10,397 bases of DNA, from contig CAKTYF010000068.1 in the NCBI GenBank assembly GCA_934631995.1, forward strand, positions 1 to 10,397. The letters are read 5' to 3'. This DNA is from an uncultured Eggerthellaceae bacterium (GTDB lineage Bacteria > Actinomycetota > Coriobacteriia > Coriobacteriales > Eggerthellaceae). Positions 5,565 to 10,397 of this stretch are shown one piece after another (positions within the stretch are counted from its first letter, which is position 1; every line of letters starts with the position of its first letter). The translations under genes and the position numbers were made by a program. The notes under the pieces were generated by a model, which was given only the letters and a program-made list of their open reading frames with translations, did no database searches and was not told the DNA's origin.

Positions 5565-6548
5565 CTACTTGATCAGGGTAAATCTATTGCTACCCGCGTG
5601 CTCTACTTCGTAGAACTCGTTAAGCGAGTTTACGAATTCAGTGAAAGCGGGGGAGTCCAGATCCTTTTTCAGGCCAATGAAGCCGATCTCAATTTGATAG
5701 GAATCAGTGAGCCCACGTGCGATTACTTGGGGATTGTCTCCCTTAAAAAGCAGGCTGCCAAGAGCAGGCATGAACGCCACGGCTTCGCCCGCTTCCACGA
5801 AGCGCATGCGGAACTTGAATTCCGCGGATGCCATGATGATATTTTTCTCTCCGAAGCGATCTGCCAGCGTATCGTAGAGCGATGTATTCGTGCTGACAAT
5901 AGGATGACCTGCGATATCAGCGTTGGAGAGGGCATCTTTCTTCGCAAGCTCGGAATCTTTATTGACAATGCATTCGTCGTAAGTGCGCAGATAGGGGCGG
6001 TACGTGTAGCCCAACTCTTCCAAACGACGGATGTACTGCGTGTTTTCCTGCTTTTCAACATCGAACGTGCAAATCACGCCCACCTGGTTCTTCTTTGGCT
6101 TGCCGCTGGTGTCTTCCAGGCTTTGATGCAGCGTGCTGGTAATTTCGTCGCTGCTCATCTCGCGGAAAACCAGGGGCGAATCAAGCCGATCCAAAAACGA
6201 GATGGTGTGGGGCGGAATGAAGCACAGGCCGCAAATGCCCTGGCACAGCAGGTAAATGCGATTATCTTCTTCGGACTCTTTATCGGAAGAGCCCAGTTCA
6301 ACGGCGAAATCAGTCAGCTTAGCATATTGCTCCACCACGTTTTGCGCAACGGGAATCAGCGCTTCGCCTTGTTCGGACAGGGCCAGCTTATTCGAATAGC
6401 GAATCAACAGCTTACAATCCAGTTCTTTTTCAAGCTCATTCATCGCACGGCTCATGCCTTGCGGCGAAATGAAGTTCAAGCGCGCTGCATGAGTGATGGA
6501 TTTCGTTTCGGCAACGTCAAGAAAGTAACGCAGATAATCGATATTCAT
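5565..6548 (-). CDS. LysR-type transcriptional regulator, divergent from the molybdoenzyme operon
   Basis: A 327-residue LysR-type regulator, probably sensing a small, perhaps aromatic, ligand and controlling the divergent operon and itself. Residues 1-60 are the classic winged helix-turn-helix: 'YLRYFLDVAETKSITHAAR', the recognition helix 'SPQGMSRAMNELEKEL', and the wing 'LLIRYSNKLALSEQGE'. The rest (about 95-310) is the two-lobed effector domain, with a short acidic linker (SSDKESEEDN). A cysteine cluster, C102-x3-C106-x2-C109, sits in its first strand, where LysR proteins often bind ligand. Length is typical to slightly long. ATG at 6548 has a GGGGGG site 4 bases upstream. LysR regulators beside molybdoenzyme genes are common in Eggerthellaceae; the target is inferred from divergent orientation. 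Confidence 0.9.
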   Translation of the reverse strand: MNIDYLRYFLDVAETKSITHAARLNFISPQGMSRAMNELEKELDCKLLIRYSNKLALSEQGEALIPVAQNVVEQYAKLTDFAVELGSSDKESEEDNRIYLLCQGICGLCFIPPHTISFLDRLDSPLVFREMSSDEITSTLHQSLEDTSGKPKKNQVGVICTFDVEKQENTQYIRRLEELGYTYRPYLRTYDECIVNKDSELAKKDALSNADIAGHPIVSTNTSLYDTLADRFGEKNIIMASAEFKFRMRFVEAGEAVAFMPALGSLLFKGDNPQVIARGLTDSYQIEIGFIGLKKDLDSPAFTEFVNSLNEFYEVEHAGSNRFTLIK

Positions 6549-6569
6549 AATTCCCCCCGCAGAAATAAA

Positions 6570-6592
6570 GCGCGTCTCTCCTTAGCACGCGC
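6570..6592. promoter_or_regulatory. T-N11-A dyad, candidate LysR box in the regulator leader
   Basis: GCGCGT (6570-6575) and ACGCGC (6587-6592) form a perfect inverted repeat around an 11-base spacer, giving the T-N11-A geometry of LysR operators. It covers roughly +3 to +25 of the predicted regulator transcript, a position suited to autorepression. It could alternatively be an RNA hairpin in the leader. Confidence 0.4.
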
Positions 6593-6600
6593 CAGTGTGC

Positions 6601-6628
6601 AGAATATCACTTTTTTGCGCTTAAAGCG
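6601..6628 (-). promoter_or_regulatory. Candidate promoter of the LysR gene with palindrome at -35
   Basis: On the - strand, TGATATTCT (complement of 6601-6609) is an extended -10 box (TG-n-TATTCT). About 17 bases further upstream lies TCGCTT/TTCGCT as a weak -35. That -35 overlaps the perfect palindrome CGCTTAAAGCG (6618-6628), a possible regulator contact. Predicted transcription start is near 6594, about 45 bases before the start codon. Confidence 0.4.
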
Positions 6629-6639
6629 AACGTTTATCG

Positions 6640-6684
6640 TGCCCCCACAAACGCTTGGGCCCATGCCCCCACAAAAGGTGGGGG
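6640..6684. promoter_or_regulatory. Candidate operator: repeated C-tract half-sites and dyad upstream of the molybdoenzyme promoter
   Basis: The 12-mer TGCCCCCACAAA occurs at 6640-6651 and again at 6664-6675, 24 bases apart. The second copy is also the left arm of a perfect dyad, CCCCCAC (6666-6672), 5-base spacer, GTGGGGG (6678-6684). The dyad centre at 6675 lies about 64 bases before the predicted start of transcription of the enzyme operon, the usual place for a LysR activation site. Binding by the adjacent regulator is inferred. Confidence 0.45.
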
Positions 6685-6726
6685 TAGCTCAACTTCTTGC
6701 TTATTTTCCCGACAGGCGGTCGTTTT

Positions 6727-6732
6727 TATACT
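6727..6732 (+). promoter_or_regulatory. Candidate -10 box of the molybdoenzyme operon
   Basis: TATACT is a good -10 match 64 bases before the start codon. No good -35 lies 16-18 bases upstream (TTTTCC/TTTCCC); TTGCTT (6697-6702) is 24 bases away. A good -10 with a poor -35 is what an activator-dependent promoter often shows. A small hairpin (AGAGG 6743-6747 / CCTCT 6752-6756) lies just downstream in the leader. Confidence 0.4.
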
Positions 6733-6795
6733 GCAAGCGTAAAGAGGGACGCCTCTGGCAAGTGAAGTAAAGACGATGGAGAAAGTAGGAGGAGT

Positions 6796-9447
6796 ATGAA
6801 AACCGCTGATAAGACAGTCGTGCAGAACATGTCTCTGTGCTCTTTCGGCAACGGTGCAAACATCACCGCCATTGACGCAATGGACGGCAGGGTCGTTCGT
6901 ATGCGCCCTGTGCATTTCGATGATTACTACACCAAAGAAGATTTGAACTATTGGACGATTGAGGCAAAAGGCCATACGTTTGAGCCTTTGATGAAGTCCC
7001 TGAATTCGCCCTTCTCTTATCTGTACAAGTCCCGTACGTATTCGCCGAACCGCATTCCTTTCCCGCTGAAGCGCGTGGACTGGGATCCTAAGGGCGAGCG
7101 TCACCCCGAGAACCGCGGCAAGAGCAAGTTCGAGCGCATCAGCTGGGACGAAGCCACCGACATCATTGCTGCGGAAATCGTGCGTATCGATGAAACCTAT
7201 GGCCGCAACTCCATTTTCGCTCAGGCCGACGGCCATGGCGAGACCGGCTCTTTACATGGCCCTCACGGCTGCATGGCAAACTTGCTGGACATGACCGGTG
7301 GTCTGACCATGCAGGCTCGCCAGCCTGACTCGTGGGAAGGTTGGTACTGGGGTGCAAAGCACGCTTGGGGCCAGGAGCCTTTGGGCCAGAATACCCACCA
7401 GCACAACCTGTTCAAGGATATCTCCGAGAACTCCGATGCCGTTCTGTTCTGGGGTTGCGACCCCGAGACCACGCCGTGGGGCTGGTCGGGCCAGCAGGCA
7501 AGCCGCCTGTGCTTCTGGTTCACCGAACTGGGCATCAAGCAGATTCATATTTCTCCTGACGTGAACTATGCAAACGCCGTTCACTCCGATATGTGGATTC
7601 CTATCCTCCCGAACACCGATGCTGCATTGCAGCTGGCTATCGCTTATGTGTGGATGACCGAAGGCACCTACGAGGCCGACTACATTGAAACCCACACCAC
7701 CGGTTTTGACTGGTTCCAGTACTACGTGCTGGGCAACGAAGATGGTGTTCCTAAGACTCCCGAGTGGGCCGAAGAGAAGTGCCACGTGCCCGCATACCGC
7801 ATTAAGGCGCTGGCTCGTTACTGGGCAAAGCATCGCGTTTCCATTGGCCACTGCAACGGCGGTTCCTTCATTCGTTCCGCATACTCTCATGAGCCGGGTC
7901 GTCTTGAGGTATACCTGTTGGCTATGCAGGGTGTTGGCCGTCCGGGTGTTAACCAGGTCAAATTCATTGAATGGGCGCTTATCGGCATGGACTCCTTCAA
8001 TCCGCTGCCTCCGGGAGAGTTCCTGCCCGAGGTTCGCGCTTGCTACCACGGCGCTGTTCTGGGCGAGCTGCCCGCATCCTTCATCCCCAAGACGAAGGTT
8101 CCGGAATGCATTACCGTTCAGCCGGGCGAAACGGTTACCTGGTATGGTCATACCACCAGCCGCCATCACCGCACCGACCAGTTCAAGGAATTCCACTTCC
8201 CGCAGGAAGGCGACGCCGGCATCAAGATGATTTGGTCCGACACTCCCTGCTGGTCCACCTGCTGGAACGGCGGCAACAAGTTCCAGGATGCATTGCGCAA
8301 CCCCAATTTGGAGTTCTTCTTGGTTCAGCATCCTTGGTTCGAAAACGACACGCTGTTCGCCGACATCATTCTGCCGGTTTCCACCAAGCTGGAGCTCAAC
8401 GACTTTGGCGTTGACACCTACTCGGGCCAGTTCAACCAGATCATCTGGGAAGAAGCGGCAATCGATCACGTGGGCGAGTCCCTTTCCGACTACGAGTGCG
8501 TGTGGGAAGTTGCTAAGAAGCTGGAGAAGTACGGCGGCATCTACGAAGACTGCGCCGAGAACTACTCGGGCGGCCTGACCGAAGAAGAGTGGATCAAGAT
8601 TGGTTATGAAGGCTGCGGTCTTCCCGAAGAGCAGCAGGACCTGGAGCTCATCAAGAAGCAGGGTTACCAGACCATGCCGACCCGCGAGGGCTGGGCAGAC
8701 GAACCCGCCGGCATGATTGAGTTCTACGAGGACCCCGAGGCTAACCCGCTGGAGACCCCCACGGGCAAGATCGAGTTCTACTCCATGGGCCTGGCCAACT
8801 TCTTCCCCGATGACAAGGAGCGCCCGATTGTTGCTCACTGGATCGAGGAATCCGAGAGCCATCACGAGCGTATTTCTTGCGACCGCGCAAAGGATTACCC
8901 GTTCCTGCTGGTTTCCAACCATCCGCGTTGGCGCATCCACGCAAACTACGATGACTGCGTATGGATCCGCGAAGTTGAGACCTGCAAGGTTATTGGCAAG
9001 GACGGCTACGCCTACGAGCCCATCTGGGTTAACCCTGTTGATGCCGAGAAGTACGACATCAAGTCCGGCGACATTATTGCCGTGTACAACGAGCGCGGTA
9101 CCGTTCTGGGTGGCGCGTACGTGACCGAGCGCATTATGCCGGGTGCGGTGTACCAGGACCACGGCGCCGAGACCGATCCGATTGTTCCTGGTTACGGCGG
9201 AATTGACCGCGGTGGCGCGAACAACCTGATTGCTCCGAGCAACACTTCTTCCAAGAACGCTGCAGGCGAAGTGACCGGCGGTTACTTGGTTGGCCTGAAG
9301 AAGATTGACATCGATGCTCTGATGGCTGAATATCCGGAGGCATTCAAGAAGGATCACTACACCGTTGAGTCTGGCACCAACGTTTGGGACGCAATTATGG
9401 ATGGCGAAAGCCATGAAATCAGCAAAGCACTCGAGGGGGTTTGCTAA
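6796..9447 (+). CDS. Molybdopterin oxidoreductase catalytic subunit, transhydroxylase/catechol dehydroxylase-like
   Basis: An 883-residue Mo-bis-molybdopterin-guanine-dinucleotide enzyme of the DMSO reductase superfamily. It resembles the large subunit of pyrogallol-phloroglucinol transhydroxylase (AthL, about 875 residues) and catechol dehydroxylases of gut Coriobacteriia. Expected role: removal or transfer of an aromatic hydroxyl group; the substrate is unknown. Shared landmarks as I recall the family: 'DPKGERHPENRG', 'FERISWDEATDIIAAEI', H147 in DGHGETG, 'QPDSWEGWYWG' with D178-S179 (AthL has Asp-Ser here, Ser being the Mo ligand), 'DPETTPWGW', 'FADIILPVSTKLE' and a C-terminal pterin-binding domain (about 730-840, 'VNPVDAEKYDIKSGDIIAVY', 'ERIMPGAVYQDHGAETDP'). 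The N-terminus has a single Cys (C15), so there is no CxxC-x3-C FeS site, and no twin-arginine signal: predicted cytoplasmic. AGGAGG at 6787-6792 marks ATG 6796. Codons favour AAG, GAG, GAC and TTC, suggesting high expression. A respiratory reductase is less likely. Confidence 0.88.
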   Translation: MKTADKTVVQNMSLCSFGNGANITAIDAMDGRVVRMRPVHFDDYYTKEDLNYWTIEAKGHTFEPLMKSLNSPFSYLYKSRTYSPNRIPFPLKRVDWDPKGERHPENRGKSKFERISWDEATDIIAAEIVRIDETYGRNSIFAQADGHGETGSLHGPHGCMANLLDMTGGLTMQARQPDSWEGWYWGAKHAWGQEPLGQNTHQHNLFKDISENSDAVLFWGCDPETTPWGWSGQQASRLCFWFTELGIKQIHISPDVNYANAVHSDMWIPILPNTDAALQLAIAYVWMTEGTYEADYIETHTTGFDWFQYYVLGNEDGVPKTPEWAEEKCHVPAYRIKALARYWAKHRVSIGHCNGGSFIRSAYSHEPGRLEVYLLAMQGVGRPGVNQVKFIEWALIGMDSFNPLPPGEFLPEVRACYHGAVLGELPASFIPKTKVPECITVQPGETVTWYGHTTSRHHRTDQFKEFHFPQEGDAGIKMIWSDTPCWSTCWNGGNKFQDALRNPNLEFFLVQHPWFENDTLFADIILPVSTKLELNDFGVDTYSGQFNQIIWEEAAIDHVGESLSDYECVWEVAKKLEKYGGIYEDCAENYSGGLTEEEWIKIGYEGCGLPEEQQDLELIKKQGYQTMPTREGWADEPAGMIEFYEDPEANPLETPTGKIEFYSMGLANFFPDDKERPIVAHWIEESESHHERISCDRAKDYPFLLVSNHPRWRIHANYDDCVWIREVETCKVIGKDGYAYEPIWVNPVDAEKYDIKSGDIIAVYNERGTVLGGAYVTERIMPGAVYQDHGAETDPIVPGYGGIDRGGANNLIAPSNTSSKNAAGEVTGGYLVGLKKIDIDALMAEYPEAFKKDHYTVESGTNVWDAIMDGESHEISKALEGVC

Positions 9448-9449
9448 TC

Positions 9450-10229
9450 ATGAAGAAGTTTCTGTTTGACGCCAGCCTGTGCAATGGCTGCTATGGCTGC
9501 CAGTTCATCTGCAAGGATGAGCATTGCGGCAACGACTGGTCTCCTTATGCTGCTAAGCAGCCCGTTTCCGGTCAGTTCTGGTGCAAGCTTGAGCAGGAAG
9601 ACCGCGGCAAAGTGCCCGAGGTCAAGATCAACTACAAGCCGGTTATGGGTGCTCAGAACGAGAAGATCCGCGAGTACGCACCTGAAGTGCTTATGGAGCG
9701 CGAAGACGGTCTGATTGTTCTTGACACCGAGAAGGCAAAGGGCCGCAAGGACATTGCCGAGAAGTTCGAGGGCGTGTACTGGAACGAAGAGCTCCAGCTT
9801 CCCCAGGGCTGCACGGGTTGCGCTCACTTGCTGGATGATGGCTGGACCGTTCCGCGTTGCGTTGACATCTGCGCAACGGGCGCTCTGACCTTCGTTGACG
9901 AGGAAGAGATTCCTGCAAACGCCGAGCCGTCTTGCGAAGGTTCTCATGTGTACTACATGAACTATCCCAAGCGCTGGGTGTACGGCTGCTTCGTTGATCG
10001 CCAGAAGAACGAAGTGCTCATTGGCGCCGATGCCAAGCTGATCGATGCTTCTGGTGCAGAAGTTGCCGCCCTGAAGACCGATGACTTTGGCGAGTTCCGC
10101 TTCAAGGAGCTGGGCAACGAGGCATACAAGGTTGTTCTTTCCGCTGAAGGATACCAGGAAGAGACCTTGGTTGCCGATACGTCTGAAGAAGACGTTGTGC
10201 TGGGCGATATCTTCGCAACGGTTGCATAA
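9450..10229 (+). CDS. Iron-sulfur small subunit with C-terminal Cna-B-like domain (AthS-like)
   Basis: A 259-residue electron-transfer partner of the preceding enzyme, resembling AthS. Residues 7-26 carry the ferredoxin motif C11-x2-C14-x2-C17-x3-C21 followed by KDEH. Residues 121-141 carry C121-x2-C124-AHLLDDGW-...-PRC137-x3-C141. Together these are ligands for two [4Fe-4S] clusters. AthS has twelve ligands for three clusters; the middle set is missing here, with residues 64-80 (PVMGAQNEKIREYAPEV) and K105 where cysteines would be expected, although flanking REDGLIVLD, EKAKGRK and YWNEE are conserved. Residues about 180-259 form a beta-sandwich (carboxypeptidase-regulatory/Cna-B-like: 'GADAKLIDASGAEV', 'TDDFGEFRFKEL', 'YKVVLSAEGY'), also present in AthS. 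ATG 9450 is 2 bases after the previous stop; AGGGGG 9434-9439 lies inside the upstream gene, so translation is coupled. TTG 9441 is too close to that site to be the start. No signal peptide, so it is cytoplasmic. Confidence 0.88.
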   Translation: MKKFLFDASLCNGCYGCQFICKDEHCGNDWSPYAAKQPVSGQFWCKLEQEDRGKVPEVKINYKPVMGAQNEKIREYAPEVLMEREDGLIVLDTEKAKGRKDIAEKFEGVYWNEELQLPQGCTGCAHLLDDGWTVPRCVDICATGALTFVDEEEIPANAEPSCEGSHVYYMNYPKRWVYGCFVDRQKNEVLIGADAKLIDASGAEVAALKTDDFGEFRFKELGNEAYKVVLSAEGYQEETLVADTSEEDVVLGDIFATVA

Positions 10230-10264
10230 AGCAGCGTTACGTAAGGTAGCTATATAAAAGGGGA

Positions 10265-10289
10265 GGGCCTTGCCAGGCCGGCAAGGCCC
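10265..10289 (+). other. Intra-operon hairpin ahead of the third gene
   Basis: GGGCCTTGCC (10265-10274), loop AGGCC, GGCAAGGCCC (10280-10289) is a perfect 10-bp GC-rich stem in the 86-base gap between the small subunit and the next gene. There is no T-run directly after it (ACTGACTGCTCATTTT), so it is more likely a partial attenuator or transcript-processing/stabilising element than a full terminator. TATATAAAA just upstream (10251-10259) could be a weak -10, but no -35 is visible. Confidence 0.5.
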
Positions 10290-10315
10290 ACTGACTGCTC
10301 ATTTTAGGAGGAAAA

Positions 10316-10397
10316 ATGGCATCTGATGCTAAAGGCAATAAGACCACGATGAAATACATCTGGATTATTGTCGCACTCGTTTTGGTCTTGATTGGCC
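10316..10397 (+). CDS. Membrane protein N-terminus, possibly MFS transporter (partial)
   Basis: The start of a gene cut by the window edge; 27 codons are visible. AGGAGG (10306-10311) lies 4 bases before ATG 10316, a strong ribosome site. The protein opens with a short polar, basic stretch (MASDAKGNKTTMK) and then a hydrophobic run 'YIWIIVALVLVLIG' that reads as a first transmembrane helix entered from a cytoplasmic basic side. MFS transporters of this shape accompany catechol dehydroxylase operons of Gordonibacter-type bacteria as I recall them, which would fit uptake of the phenolic substrate. A NrfD-like membrane anchor or another permease is possible; too little is visible to decide. Confidence 0.45.
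   Translation, partial: MASDAKGNKTTMKYIWIIVALVLVLIG

Noticed and set aside
5598..6770. A 390-codon + strand open frame covering the LysR gene and the divergent promoter region
   Set aside because: The opposite frame encodes a clear LysR protein with a good ribosome site; this frame runs through the promoter gap and has no family features.
7252..9414. A 720-codon open frame antisense to the molybdoenzyme gene
   Set aside because: It is the mirror of a highly biased coding frame on the + strand; its translation shows no recognisable domain and no ribosome site, while the + strand protein matches a known family throughout.
6796..10229. Assignment as a DMSO/TMAO or nitrate respiratory reductase
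   Set aside because: There is no N-terminal FeS motif, no Tat signal and no visible NrfD/DmsC anchor, and the small subunit has the AthS-type C-terminal beta-sandwich, not a four-cluster DmsB-type layout.

Overview
The window looks like chromosome of a gut-type Coriobacteriia bacterium, most likely Eggerthellaceae. Three things point there: moderately high GC, an asp23-nusB-xseB-dxs housekeeping block, and a molybdopterin oxidoreductase operon with its own LysR regulator. Genus cannot be fixed from the sequence; GC appears lower than in Eggerthella or Gordonibacter.

Left part (1-4318, all + strand). It opens with the last 50 codons of a CorC/HlyC-type protein and a metal-dependent amidohydrolase with a complete binuclear metal-ligand set. 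After a probable terminator and a TATAAT box comes a housekeeping run: an Asp23/Gls24 (YqhY-like) protein, the antitermination factor NusB, the exonuclease VII small subunit XseB, and 1-deoxy-D-xylulose-5-phosphate synthase Dxs. XseB and Dxs are packed tightly behind NusB. The large exonuclease VII subunit XseA is not in the block.

Middle part (4319-5564). A bidirectional terminator separates dxs from a convergent 86-residue orphan gene. Divergent from the orphan is a 74-residue zinc-ribbon protein with a Pro/Ala/Gly repeat tail. A roughly 280-base stretch rich in inverted repeats follows and ends both the zinc-ribbon gene and the convergent regulator gene.

Right part (5565-10397). This is the accessory module. 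A LysR-type regulator (- strand) diverges from an operon encoding an 883-residue molybdopterin oxidoreductase, a 259-residue iron-sulfur small subunit with a C-terminal beta-sandwich domain, and, cut by the window edge, a membrane protein that could be an MFS transporter. Both enzyme subunits resemble pyrogallol-phloroglucinol transhydroxylase (AthL/AthS) and the related catechol dehydroxylases of gut Coriobacteriia, rather than respiratory DMSO or nitrate reductases. The catalytic subunit has no N-terminal FeS motif and no Tat signal. The small subunit keeps only eight of the expected twelve cluster cysteines. The likely logic is that a phenolic or catecholic compound is imported, sensed by the LysR protein, and reductively dehydroxylated or transhydroxylated in the cytoplasm. 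The substrate is not determinable here.
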